Assembly (NCBI RefSeq): GCF_002778325.1
Contig: NZ_NESI01000001.1
Location: forward strand, 248,001 to 312,000
Direction: 5' to 3'
DNA length: 64,000 bases
From: Limnohabitans sp. B9-3
GTDB taxonomy: Bacteria > Pseudomonadota > Gammaproteobacteria > Burkholderiales > Burkholderiaceae_C
Shown: piece after piece, positions 18,407 to 27,204 of the stretch
How the letters are laid out: the number at the start of each line of letters is the position of its first letter
How positions within the stretch are numbered: position 1 is the stretch's first letter
Translations under genes and position numbers: made by a program
Notes under the pieces: model-generated
What the model saw: the letters and a program-made list of their open reading frames with translations, nothing else
Told to the model about the DNA's origin: nothing
Databases searched by the model: none

Positions 18407-20028
18407 CAGAAGCCTGCCACCAACCCATCACGACGCGCATCGCTGGCAGCCACATAACCTTCGACCTTGGGATCACCCGCGCGCCAGATGAATTGGCCTG
18501 CGCCGAAGTCTTGGTAGCTGTCGTTGATGACGCCCACTTGGTGACCACGGGCCTGCAAGCCCGAGGCCGTCTCGGCGTTCAAGCTGGCTTCGACGTTGAT
18601 CTCCATGCCCGCGTTGTAGCGCCAACGCGGTGCGTCGCACGCGGCTTGTGGGTTTTGACCGTAATCCAGCATGCGCACCAAGGTTTGCATGTGGCCTTGT
18701 GGTTGCATGTTGGCCCCCATCACGCCGTAGCTCATGACCGGTTGGCCGTCTTTGCTGAGGAAGGCGGGAATGATGGTGTGGAACGGGCGCTTGCCCGGTG
18801 CCACCAAGTTGGCAGGGTTGAGCCCCTTGGCATCCAAGCTGAAGCCGTGACCCCGGTTTTGCAAACTCACGCCAAACGTGGGCTCCACGCAGCCCGAGCC
18901 AAAGCCCATGTAATTGCTTTGGATGAAGCTCACCATCATGCCGTTTTCGTCGGCGGTGGTGAGGTAGATGGTGCCGCCCTTGACGGGATTGCCCGCGCCA
19001 AAGTCTTGAGCTTTACGCAGGTCGATCAATTGCGCACGACCCTTCAAATAAGCGGGGTCTAACATTTGCGCGGGCGTGACTTCCATGGCGCTGGGCTCGG
19101 CCACATAGCGGTACACGTCGGCAAAGGCGAGCTTCATAGCTTCGATTTGCAAATGCTGCGAGTCCACACCGTCCACAGCCAAGCTGGCCAAGTCGAAGTT
19201 TTCCAAAATGCCCAACGCGATCAAGGCCGCGATACCTTGGCCATTGGGCGGAATTTCGTGCAAGGTGTAGCCACGGTAGTTTTGCGCAATGGGTGTGACC
19301 CACTCCGCTTTGTAGTTGGCAAAGTCACGCGCCGTGATGCTGCCACCATGTTCAGCGGAAAACTTCTCGATGGCCTGCGCGATCTCGCCGCCGTAAAACG
19401 CTTGGCCTTTGGTTTTGGCAATCGCACGCAAACCCCGCGCTGCGCCCGGGAACTTGAACAACTCGCCCACGGCAGGCGCACGCCCCCAAGGCAAAAAGCT
19501 TTCTGCAAATCCCGGTTGGCTTTGCAGCTCAGGCGTGGCAGCGGCCCACTTTTGTTGCACCACCACGGGCAGCAAGTAGCCGCGCTCGGCAATTTCGATG
19601 GCGGGCTGCATCAGGTCTTCAAAAGGCAACTCGCCAAAGCGCTCGCTCAATGCCACCCAGCTGCCCACGGCACCAGGCACGGTGACCGAATCCATACCGC
19701 GCTTGGGCGGTGTCTTGGCGCCGTCCCCGTATTTGCGGTGAAAGTAATCGGCCGTCCACGTTTGCGGAGCTTGGCCGGAGGCATTGAGGCCATGCAGTTC
19801 TTTGCCATCCCACAAAATACAAAACGCGTCCGAGCCCAAGCCGTTGCTCACGGGCTCGGTCAGCGTCAACGCTGCCGCAGCGGCGATGGCGGCGTCGACC
19901 GCATTGCCGCCTTGCCACAGCATGCGCAAACCCGCTTGCGCGGCCAAAGGGTGCGAGGTGGATACCACGTTGCGCGCGAACACGGGCAAACGGGTGGAGG
20001 TGTAGGGATTGTTGAAATTGAAATTCAT
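18406..20028 (-). CDS. Gamma-glutamyltransferase-family protein, cytoplasmic type
   Basis: 540 residues with no signal peptide. It has the Ntn-hydrolase GGT layout: STSHPLAAQAGLRMLWQGGNAVDAA at the N-terminus, and the presumed autocleavage threonine in KGGTIYLTTAD at roughly residue 357. The motif after it (GFGSGCVEPTFGVSLQNRG) is of the YwrD/acylase-like branch rather than classical GGT, so gamma-glutamyl or another amide may be the substrate. It overlaps the upstream DUF3422 gene by four bases (ATGA) and the downstream ggt by one base. Confidence 0.9.
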   Translation of the reverse strand: MNFNFNNPYTSTRLPVFARNVVSTSHPLAAQAGLRMLWQGGNAVDAAIAAAAALTLTEPVSNGLGSDAFCILWDGKELHGLNASGQAPQTWTADYFHRKYGDGAKTPPKRGMDSVTVPGAVGSWVALSERFGELPFEDLMQPAIEIAERGYLLPVVVQQKWAAATPELQSQPGFAESFLPWGRAPAVGELFKFPGAARGLRAIAKTKGQAFYGGEIAQAIEKFSAEHGGSITARDFANYKAEWVTPIAQNYRGYTLHEIPPNGQGIAALIALGILENFDLASLAVDGVDSQHLQIEAMKLAFADVYRYVAEPSAMEVTPAQMLDPAYLKGRAQLIDLRKAQDFGAGNPVKGGTIYLTTADENGMMVSFIQSNYMGFGSGCVEPTFGVSLQNRGHGFSLDAKGLNPANLVAPGKRPFHTIIPAFLSKDGQPVMSYGVMGANMQPQGHMQTLVRMLDYGQNPQAACDAPRWRYNAGMEINVEASLNAETASGLQARGHQVGVINDSYQDFGAGQFIWRAGDPKVEGYVAASDARRDGLVAGF

Positions 20029-21299
20029 TTTTTAAACACTTTGTTGTGCAGACGTCGCATGAACCACCAGACCAAGAGGCCCACAAAAGGCAAAGCACAG
20101 GCTGCCGTCAAGTCGGCAGCAAACGGCCACCCGACCAACTGAGCGCCCTTGGCCAAATAACTCACCAAACCCGTGAAGTAATAGGTGATGGCTGCCACCG
20201 ACAAGCCTTCCACTGTGGACTGCAGCTTGAGCTGCAGATCTTGGCGTTGGTTCATTGTGGCGAGTAGTTGTTGGCTGCTGAGTTGTTGCTCAAAGTCCAC
20301 GCGCGTTCGCAACAAATTGCTCATGCGCGAGACACGTTCAGACAGCGCGGTTTGGCGGCGCGCCGCCCAATCGCAGGTACTGCGTGCCGGTGAGAGGCGC
20401 CTTTCCATGAACTCGCCAATGGTCTGCATGCCAGGCATGCGCGACTCAGCGATGTCGCGGATACGGCGATCGACCAATTCAAAGTAGGCCCGTGTGGCCG
20501 AAAAGCGCGAATGGGTGGCGGCGTATTGCCCCTCCACCTCGCCTGCCAAACGGGTCAAACGGTCTAACAACCCCGCTTCATCAGCGCGTGCCGCGCTGCG
20601 AATGGCCTGTGCCAAGGCCGCCAATTCGCGTTCGGCATCGGCCAACACCTGCGACGCTTCGCGGGCCGCTGGCAAGCCCAAAGAGGCAGCCATACGGTAG
20701 GTCTCAATTTCGAGCAGTTGCTGCACCAAGCGGCCTTGGCGACGCGGCGAGAGTGAACCCGTCATCAACAACACCCGCGAGTAACCATCGGGGTGCAACT
20801 GAAAATCGGTGTACACCTCACCATGCCCCTCAGCCACAGTGGACGCCACCAAGGTGTCCTCGTGCAACACATGGGGCAATACGGTATGAATGTCAACGCG
20901 ACTTGCGGCCAAGAGCCACACATGCAAGCGCGCCAAACACGCACCCGGCAGCTGCGCGAGCCAAGCTTGTGGAACGGCTTGGACGGCGGTCATGGGCTGC
21001 ACCATGGCCATGGCGGGGTCGCTCACAGGCCGGATGAAGGTCCACGAGACAAATTCGGTGTGCAGCTCCCAACGCAATCGAAACGCACCAAAGTCCACAC
21101 GCACATGGTTGGTGTGGTCGTCAGGCGCGGGCAAGTGGTGGTCTAAAAGCAAACGCGACAAATGCGCGCGACTGGCTTGTGCGCTGTCACGGTCAACCCA
21201 CATCACCACATGTGAGATCACCAAGGGGCTTTGCATCGGCTCGGGGGGGCGGGCGTGCACTTCGTTGTACAAAGCCTGGCTTTGGGGGTGCTCAATCAT
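20025..21299 (-). CDS. DUF3422-family membrane-anchored protein
   Basis: 424 residues from the ATG at 21299, chosen because AAGG lies six bases upstream and the family begins at about HPQSQALYNEVHARPPE; 13 further codons upstream are open. The middle is long helical/coiled (residues ~220-370, many Arg/Leu/Glu), and the C-terminus has two membrane segments (YYFTGLVSYLA and LPFVGLLVWWF). Function of the family is unknown. It heads the three-gene unit with the two gamma-glutamyltransferases, which links it to peptide or glutathione metabolism only by position. Confidence 0.88.
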   Translation of the reverse strand: MIEHPQSQALYNEVHARPPEPMQSPLVISHVVMWVDRDSAQASRAHLSRLLLDHHLPAPDDHTNHVRVDFGAFRLRWELHTEFVSWTFIRPVSDPAMAMVQPMTAVQAVPQAWLAQLPGACLARLHVWLLAASRVDIHTVLPHVLHEDTLVASTVAEGHGEVYTDFQLHPDGYSRVLLMTGSLSPRRQGRLVQQLLEIETYRMAASLGLPAAREASQVLADAERELAALAQAIRSAARADEAGLLDRLTRLAGEVEGQYAATHSRFSATRAYFELVDRRIRDIAESRMPGMQTIGEFMERRLSPARSTCDWAARRQTALSERVSRMSNLLRTRVDFEQQLSSQQLLATMNQRQDLQLKLQSTVEGLSVAAITYYFTGLVSYLAKGAQLVGWPFAADLTAACALPFVGLLVWWFMRRLHNKVFKK

Positions 21300-21356
21300 C
21301 AACGGCCTTTCAGTCAGTGTCCACAGATTGTGGCCCATCCAGGGTCGCCAACATGC

Positions 21357-21382
21357 AAAACGGCACCCGAAGGTGCCGTTTT
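21357..21382 (-). terminator. Intrinsic terminator with TTCG tetraloop
   Basis: AAAACGGCACC / GGTGCCGTTTT, an 11-bp perfect stem with a four-base loop. Read on the minus strand the loop is TTCG, a very stable tetraloop, followed by TTTT. It lies just downstream of tctA and 57 bases upstream of the DUF3422 start, so it separates the tct transcript from the ggt unit. Confidence 0.88.
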
Positions 21383-21407
21383 AAAAGTCAAAACTGAATG
21401 AACAGAA

Positions 21408-22919
21408 TCAATCTTCCACGAAGGCCTCTTCGCGCTTGGACTTGATGGACGGCAGGAGCACGATCACCAAGAGCAAGGCCGCAGCCGCCAGCAAACCAGC
21501 AGACAGAGGACGGGTACCAAACACGGTCCAGTCACCACGCGACAGCAACAAGGCACGACGCAGGTTCTCTTCCATCATGGGGCCCAAGATGAAGCCCAGC
21601 AACAAAGGCGCAGGCTCCACACCCAGCTTGACGAACAAATAGCCCACAAAGCCAAAGGCCGCGACCATCCAGATGTCAAAGGTGTTGTTGTTGGTTGAGT
21701 ACACACCAATCGCGCAGAACAGCACGATGGCAGGGAACAGAAAACGGTAAGGCACAGATAACAACTTGATCCACATGCCAATCAAAGGCAAGTTCAAGAT
21801 GACGAGCATCAAGTTACCAATCCACATCGAGGCGATCAGACCCCAGAACAACTCGGGGTTGCTGGTCATCACCTGTGGGCCGGGCTGGATGTTGTGGATG
21901 GTCATCGCACCCACCATCAAAGCCATCACGGCGTTAGGTGGAATACCCAAAGTGAGCAAGGGGATGAACGAGGTTTGTGCACCGGCGTTATTGGCCGCTT
22001 CAGGAGCAGCAACGCCACGGATGTTGCCTTGACCAAATGGAACTTCGCCAGGACGCAACTTGGTTTTCTTCTCGATGGTGTAAGCCGCAAACGCAGCCAA
22101 CAACGCACCGCCACCAGGCAGCACGCCCAGCAATGAACCGAGCGCTGTACCGCGAAGCACAGCAGGCATCATGTTGACGAAATCTTCCTTGGTGGGGAAC
22201 AAACCTTCCACCTTGGCCGTGAACACTTCGCGCTCATCTTCGGGACGCGACAAGTTCGAAATGATCTCGCCGTAACCGAACACGCCCATCGCCACCACCA
22301 CAAAGCCCACACCGTCGGTGAGTTCAGGGATGTCAAAGCTGAATCGCGCGACACCAGAGTTCACGTCGGTACCGATCAAGCCCATCAAGAGGCCCAACAC
22401 GATCATGGCAATCGCTTTGAGCAAAGAGCCCGAAGCCAACACCACCGCGCCGACCAAGCCCAAGATCATGAGGGAGAAGTATTCGGCAGGGCCGAACTTG
22501 AACGCGAGTTCTGTCAGAGGCGGCGCGAAGGCAGCCAAGATCAAGGTACCCACCGAACCGGCGAAGAACGAACCCAAGCCAGCAGCCGCCAAAGCGGGGC
22601 CTGCTCGACCTTTGCGGGCCATTTGGTAGCCGTCAATGGTGGTGACCACCGACGACGATTCACCCGGCAAGTTCACCAAAATCGCGGTGGTGGAGCCACC
22701 GTATTGGGCGCCGTAGTAAATACCGGCCAACATGATCAGCGCCGACACAGGGGGCAGCGCGTAAGTGGCGGGCAGCAACATGGCGATGGTCGCCACGGGG
22801 CCAATGCCTGGCAACACGCCAATGAGCGTGCCCAAGATACAGCCGACCAAGGCATACATGAGGTTGATGGGCGTGAACGCCACACCAAAACCCAATGAGA
22901 GGTTTGAAAGCAAATCCAT
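21408..22919 (-). CDS. tctA: Tripartite tricarboxylate transporter, large permease (TctA)
   Basis: 503 residues with about twelve membrane segments. The family signature is clear: GTLIGVLPGIGPVATIAMLLP near the N-terminus, GIYYGAQYGGSTTAILVNLPGE, and the second repeat GSLLGVLPGGGALLAAF. TctA is the main pore of a sodium- or proton-coupled importer of carboxylates. tctB lies 16 bases upstream. No tctC binding-protein gene is adjacent; the only one in the window is 34 kb away, so this permease probably takes its binding protein from elsewhere. Confidence 0.95.
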   Translation of the reverse strand: MDLLSNLSLGFGVAFTPINLMYALVGCILGTLIGVLPGIGPVATIAMLLPATYALPPVSALIMLAGIYYGAQYGGSTTAILVNLPGESSSVVTTIDGYQMARKGRAGPALAAAGLGSFFAGSVGTLILAAFAPPLTELAFKFGPAEYFSLMILGLVGAVVLASGSLLKAIAMIVLGLLMGLIGTDVNSGVARFSFDIPELTDGVGFVVVAMGVFGYGEIISNLSRPEDEREVFTAKVEGLFPTKEDFVNMMPAVLRGTALGSLLGVLPGGGALLAAFAAYTIEKKTKLRPGEVPFGQGNIRGVAAPEAANNAGAQTSFIPLLTLGIPPNAVMALMVGAMTIHNIQPGPQVMTSNPELFWGLIASMWIGNLMLVILNLPLIGMWIKLLSVPYRFLFPAIVLFCAIGVYSTNNNTFDIWMVAAFGFVGYLFVKLGVEPAPLLLGFILGPMMEENLRRALLLSRGDWTVFGTRPLSAGLLAAAALLLVIVLLPSIKSKREEAFVED

Positions 22920-22935
22920 TTTTTTACTCCTGAGC

Positions 22936-23421
22936 TCAGCCAGTGATGAAAGTAGGCCACACGGGCATCTGCAATTTCAGCAGCATGATGAAAGCCAAGT
23001 AGCTACCGACTGACAAGATCGTGGCCAAAATCAGCGCTTCCTTCAGCGAAAAGGTGTCGCCGGCTTTGCTGGCAATGATGACCAAGGCATAAATCGCCAA
23101 GATCAAACCCATCGATGGCACGCCAAAGCGGGGTAAACCGCCCAACAAAATACCAAAGGCCACGTTGGCACCCAGCACGAACACAATGGGTTTCCAAGCG
23201 AACTTGCCCACTTTGTCGCCGTCTTTTGTGTGCTCGACGAACGAGTAAAACATGATGAAGGCACCCAATACAGCCAAACAAACGCCCAGCAATAGGGGGA
23301 AGTAGCCAGGGCCCATGCGAGCACCGGTACCGACCGTGTAACTGGTGGCGCCCCAGGCAAAGCCACCACCGACCAATGCGAACATCAGGCCGGAGAAAAA
23401 GTCTTTTTGACTTTTGATCAT
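22936..23421 (-). CDS. tctB: Tripartite tricarboxylate transporter, small permease (TctB)
   Basis: 161 residues with four membrane segments (FFSGLMFALVGGGFAWGA, PLLLGVCLAVLGAFIMF, VFVLGANVAFGILL, AFIMLLKLQM region), matching the small TctB subunit. The start ATG has a strong GAGGAG site. It is the first gene of a tctBA unit; the 115 bases upstream should contain the promoter and include a GGGTAAACCC palindrome at 23523-23532. Substrate class (carboxylate) follows from the family only. Confidence 0.92.
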   Translation of the reverse strand: MIKSQKDFFSGLMFALVGGGFAWGATSYTVGTGARMGPGYFPLLLGVCLAVLGAFIMFYSFVEHTKDGDKVGKFAWKPIVFVLGANVAFGILLGGLPRFGVPSMGLILAIYALVIIASKAGDTFSLKEALILATILSVGSYLAFIMLLKLQMPVWPTFITG

Positions 23422-23536
23422 TTCGTCTCCTCAAACAAAACTGCGAAAGTGCGCAAATTGTGAGGGGCTAAAGCCAGACGGGAGATGTGGGTTACACCTA
23501 CTTTTGAAACCTGAGCGACAAGGGGTAAACCCTAGA

Positions 23537-24301
23537 TCATGTGGGCTTCAAGGGTTTGAAAACCCGCAACCACTTGGTCGCTGGCAGGCTAGGCCAACGG
23601 GCTTGAATCGCCTCGGCACGGTCCATCAATTCAGCGCGTTTGACCGATGTGGGCGAGCGTTGCGCCAACACAATGGTGTTGCCCTCACGCGTGGGTTTGA
23701 AGGCCCAGAGCGCATCTGCACCAAAAGCAGCCGCCATCTTTTCCACGCTCTGGTCAAAGCTGGAACTGCGGCCAAACAGGTTGACGGTCATGCAACCGTC
23801 ATCGGTCAAGAGTTGACGGCAATCGGCGTAAAACTCGGCACTGTCGAGCACGGGCGAGGCAGCGTCATGGTCGTACAAATCGACCTGCAAGGCATCAATC
23901 TGGCCGCGCCAGTGGTCGTGTTTGGCCACCTCGGCGGCGTCGCCCAACACCACTTGCAGCTTGGCGCTGTCGGCGGGTAGCTTGAACCACAGGCGGCACG
24001 CGGCCACGACTTGCGGGTTGATCTCGATCGCCGTGGTTTTCATGCGCAATTGCTTGAACGAAAACTTGGTCAACGCCGCCGAGCCCAAGCCAAGCTGCAT
24101 GGCGTGGCGCTTGCCCACTTGGTCGATGTCCACAAACAACAGCCACGCCATCATGCGTTGCACGTATTCCAGATCAATGTCAAAAGGCTTGTCAATGTTC
24201 ATCGAGCCTTGTACCCACGGGGTGCCCAAATGCAGATAACGGGTGTCGCCGTAATCGGAGAAATTGACTTCGGGGAGTTGGAGTTTTTTCTTGGTCGCCA
24301 T
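23537..24301 (-). CDS. Spermidine synthase-like methyltransferase-fold protein
   Basis: 254 residues with a Rossmann fold of the spermidine synthase family: LGLGSAALTKF is the nucleotide-binding loop, TTAIEINPQVV ends with the acidic residue that would hold the ribose, and DALQVDLYDHDAASP holds the active-site-like acidic motif. The full polyamine-binding set of SpeE is not obvious, so it may be one of the many spermidine-synthase-like proteins with other roles. It lies 12 bases downstream of recJ on the same strand, possibly co-transcribed. Confidence 0.82.
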   Translation of the reverse strand: MATKKKLQLPEVNFSDYGDTRYLHLGTPWVQGSMNIDKPFDIDLEYVQRMMAWLLFVDIDQVGKRHAMQLGLGSAALTKFSFKQLRMKTTAIEINPQVVAACRLWFKLPADSAKLQVVLGDAAEVAKHDHWRGQIDALQVDLYDHDAASPVLDSAEFYADCRQLLTDDGCMTVNLFGRSSSFDQSVEKMAAAFGADALWAFKPTREGNTIVLAQRSPTSVKRAELMDRAEAIQARWPSLPATKWLRVFKPLKPT

Positions 24302-24313
24302 GTGGTTCTTTCT

Positions 24314-26023
24314 TTACTCGGCCATGCCTTCAATCACAAAGCGCACGCGCTTGTTGCCTTGCCATTCGTCGGCTTCAAGACGGAAGGCCAAGTGCGCCAC
24401 GGCAGGCAGCGGGTCCACGCGACCAAACCAAATGCCATCCACGGGCTGACCTTGGTGGCGCAGCTTCAACGCCAAATGTTTCTCGCCCACCAAGCGCTGG
24501 CTCAACACCTCAATGTTTTCGCTGAAGGTGGGCGGCGCAAAGCCTTGGCCCCACACCTCGCGGGCCAGTGTGTCGGCCAGCTCTGGTCGGCGGTACTCGG
24601 CCAACAAGGGGCCATCGGTTTCTAAGCGACGTTGCAAGGTGGCCGCGTCCAGCCACTCAGCGGCGACTTGCTGCAAGGCTTCTTCAAAGGTGGCGAGGTT
24701 GTCCTCTTCCAAGGTGCAGCCTGCGGCCATGGCGTGCCCGCCAAAACGCAGCAACACGCCTGGGTGACGCTTGGCCACCAAGTCGAGGGCATCGCGCAAA
24801 TGAAAGCCCGGAATCGAGCGCCCAGACCCTTTGAGCTCATGCCCCTTGCCGGCAGCTTGACTGGGCGCGAACACAAACGTGGGGCGGTGGTGCAAATCTT
24901 TGAGCTTGGAGGCCACGATGCCGACCACGCCTTCGTGAAAGTCGGGGTCGAACACGCACAGGGCCGAGGGTGGCTCCTCTTCGGGGTCGAGCATGTCTTG
25001 TGCGAGTTCAAGCGCTTGCTCGCGCATGTCGCCTTCAATCTCGCGACGCTCGCGGTTGATGCGGTCAAGCTGGGTGGCCAATTCGGTGGCACGGCCCACA
25101 TCGTCGGTGGTGAGGCACTCAATGCCCAGCGTCATGTCGGACAAGCGGCCTGCGGCATTGATGCGTGGGCCCAAAGCGAAACCAAAGTCTTGCGACGTGC
25201 AAGTCGCGCTTTGACGGCCTGAGGCGACAAACAAAGCGCTCATGCCAGCGGGCATTTGCCCCTTGCGCACACGCGCCAAACCTTGCGCCACCAAACGGCG
25301 GTTGTTCGCGTCGAGCTTGACCACATCGGCCACGGTGCCCAAAGCCACCAAGGGCAACAAGGTGTCGAGCTTGGGCTGCTGTTCGGCGGTGAACACACCG
25401 CGCTTGCGCAACTCCGCACGCAACACCAGCAGCACATAAAACATGACGCCCACACCGGCGAGCGACTTGCTCTCGAAGGTGCAACCGGGCTGGTTGGGGT
25501 TGACGATGGCGTCGGCCTCGGGCATCACGGCGGCAGGCAAATGGTGATCGGTCACCAGCACTTGCAAGCACAAGGCTCGGGCCGTGGCCACGCCGTCGAC
25601 GCTGGCGATGCCGTTGTCCACGGTGATAAGCACATCCGCGCCGCTGGCTTTGACGCGCTCGGCAATCGGGGGCGTGAGGCCGTAGCCGTCAACCACGCGG
25701 TCGGGCACGATGTAGCTCACCTGACGTGCGCCCAGCAAGCGCAGGCCACGCACGGCAACGGCGCAGGCGGTGGCGCCATCGCAGTCATAGTCGGCCACGA
25801 TGCAGAGCTTTTTGTCGGCGGCCATGGCATCGGCCAGCAACACGGCGGCGGCTTCGATGCCCTTCAAGCTGGTGGGGGGCAGCAAATGCGCCAGCGCCAC
25901 GTCAAGGGTGGTGGCTTGGCTGATGCCACGCGCTGCATACAAACGCGCCAGCAAGGGGTGCACACCCGCTTGCTCAAGGGCCCAAATGCTGCGTGGCGGC
26001 ATGTCACGGGGAATGAATTGCAT
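24314..26023 (-). CDS. recJ: Single-stranded-DNA-specific 5'-3' exonuclease RecJ
   Basis: 569 residues from the ATG at 26023; the open stretch upstream lies inside the neighbouring gene. RecJ degrades single-stranded DNA from the 5' end in RecF-pathway recombination and mismatch repair. DHH-family motifs are visible in order: VADYDCDGATAC, ITVDNGIAS, VTDHHLP, NPNQPGC and GPRINAAGRL, then the DHHA1 motif RFGGHAMAAG and a C-terminal OB domain. The start lies five bases after the stop of the rpfE-like gene, the same order as in Xanthomonas and many Burkholderiales. Confidence 0.96.
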   Translation of the reverse strand: MQFIPRDMPPRSIWALEQAGVHPLLARLYAARGISQATTLDVALAHLLPPTSLKGIEAAAVLLADAMAADKKLCIVADYDCDGATACAVAVRGLRLLGARQVSYIVPDRVVDGYGLTPPIAERVKASGADVLITVDNGIASVDGVATARALCLQVLVTDHHLPAAVMPEADAIVNPNQPGCTFESKSLAGVGVMFYVLLVLRAELRKRGVFTAEQQPKLDTLLPLVALGTVADVVKLDANNRRLVAQGLARVRKGQMPAGMSALFVASGRQSATCTSQDFGFALGPRINAAGRLSDMTLGIECLTTDDVGRATELATQLDRINRERREIEGDMREQALELAQDMLDPEEEPPSALCVFDPDFHEGVVGIVASKLKDLHHRPTFVFAPSQAAGKGHELKGSGRSIPGFHLRDALDLVAKRHPGVLLRFGGHAMAAGCTLEEDNLATFEEALQQVAAEWLDAATLQRRLETDGPLLAEYRRPELADTLAREVWGQGFAPPTFSENIEVLSQRLVGEKHLALKLRHQGQPVDGIWFGRVDPLPAVAHLAFRLEADEWQGNKRVRFVIEGMAE

Positions 26024-26028
26024 GGGGC

Positions 26029-27102
26029 TTAGTCTTTCAAGGGCGCAACGGCCAACACAGTGTCTAAAGAAATCGGGGCGAAGCGCTGGCGCACGCGTTG
26101 CCAAAGGCTGGGTGCGGCGCTGTCGAACACCTGAAATTTTTGTTCGCCGCACAGCACCAAACGCTGGGGCTCACCCGCTGCCACGCGCGCCAACAAGGGG
26201 GCGATGACCTCGGCATCCACCGATTGCCACGCTTCCAGCCAACCGATGAAGTCTTGCTGCAAGGCGCTGCTGCGCAGGGTCTGAACCACGTTGGGCGCGT
26301 GACGCACAAGCTTTGCATCTGGAAAAGCACCCGTGCCGTGCACCCAAAAGGAGTTGATGGTCAAACGGCGGTTGTCGTTGACGGGGTGGGTGTAGAGCAA
26401 CATTTGCATTTCGTTTTGTAAACGACGCACCAGCTGTGCCGCGGGGCTCAAACGCTCAACCCCTGTTTCGCAGCCCACCAACCACGGGTCGATATTGCGG
26501 CCAATCACGCGATCCAAACTCGCCGTGCGCAGCTCTTCAAATAAGGGAGATCGCGCCAGCCATTGGCCGGGTTTGTAGGGAAAGAGCTCAATGCCGTCTT
26601 CCGCAAAAAACGGCTGCATGGCCTTGAACAAGAGGGCATCGGTGTCGGCGTCTAGCGCCAAATGCGCGGGGTCGCCCAAGGTCACTTGGCCGTTGCTGAC
26701 GTGCCAATTGCACAGGCTGATGAAGGCCCAAGCAGAAGGCGACACGGGCGATGCCTCATGGGTGTGAGTCTCTGGGGCTTGATATGCAGCGCCTGAGTGG
26801 GCGTGGGTTGCAGCCAAAACCTGCTTTGCCGCCGCACGCGCGGCCCAAGGCAACCCGCCATCCACCATCGGCCAACCCAAAAGCTGCCCCCAAGCCCGCT
26901 CATGCGGGGGCGTCAAGGTGGCGAGCAAGGGTTCAGCAGGCGCGTCAACCGCCACCGCCACGCGTTGGGACAACGTCAGCCATTGACGCAGGTGGGGCAG
27001 CGCTTGCTGGGCCAAGACACCCGCTTCGGGGCCTTGGGCCGACCAAAGCGAGAACGGCAGCAGCGTGGTGGGGCGCGGGGAATCAAAAATCTCAAGGGGC
27101 AT
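26029..27102 (-). CDS. RpfE-family protein (phosphoglycerate-mutase-like)
   Basis: 357 residues from the ATG at 27102 (MPLEIFDSPRP). The sequence, with INSFWVHGTGAFP and QNEMQMLLYTHPVNDNRR, resembles the RpfE-type proteins annotated as cofactor-independent phosphoglycerate mutase-like and found next to recJ. The biochemical role is not settled; the rpf name comes from Xanthomonas pathogenicity-factor regulation. There is no membrane segment or signal peptide. It is the promoter-proximal gene of the unit with recJ and is divergent from lolC. Confidence 0.82.
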   Translation of the reverse strand: MPLEIFDSPRPTTLLPFSLWSAQGPEAGVLAQQALPHLRQWLTLSQRVAVAVDAPAEPLLATLTPPHERAWGQLLGWPMVDGGLPWAARAAAKQVLAATHAHSGAAYQAPETHTHEASPVSPSAWAFISLCNWHVSNGQVTLGDPAHLALDADTDALLFKAMQPFFAEDGIELFPYKPGQWLARSPLFEELRTASLDRVIGRNIDPWLVGCETGVERLSPAAQLVRRLQNEMQMLLYTHPVNDNRRLTINSFWVHGTGAFPDAKLVRHAPNVVQTLRSSALQQDFIGWLEAWQSVDAEVIAPLLARVAAGEPQRLVLCGEQKFQVFDSAAPSLWQRVRQRFAPISLDTVLAVAPLKD

Positions 27103-27204
27103 GGGCCTGATTGTCCGTGATGGACAGCCCAGCGAGGTTGGTCGACACCCGCGCATGCGGTGCGCCATGGGAGCAATCAGCCCAGTGACACAATGACGCT
27201 CGTC

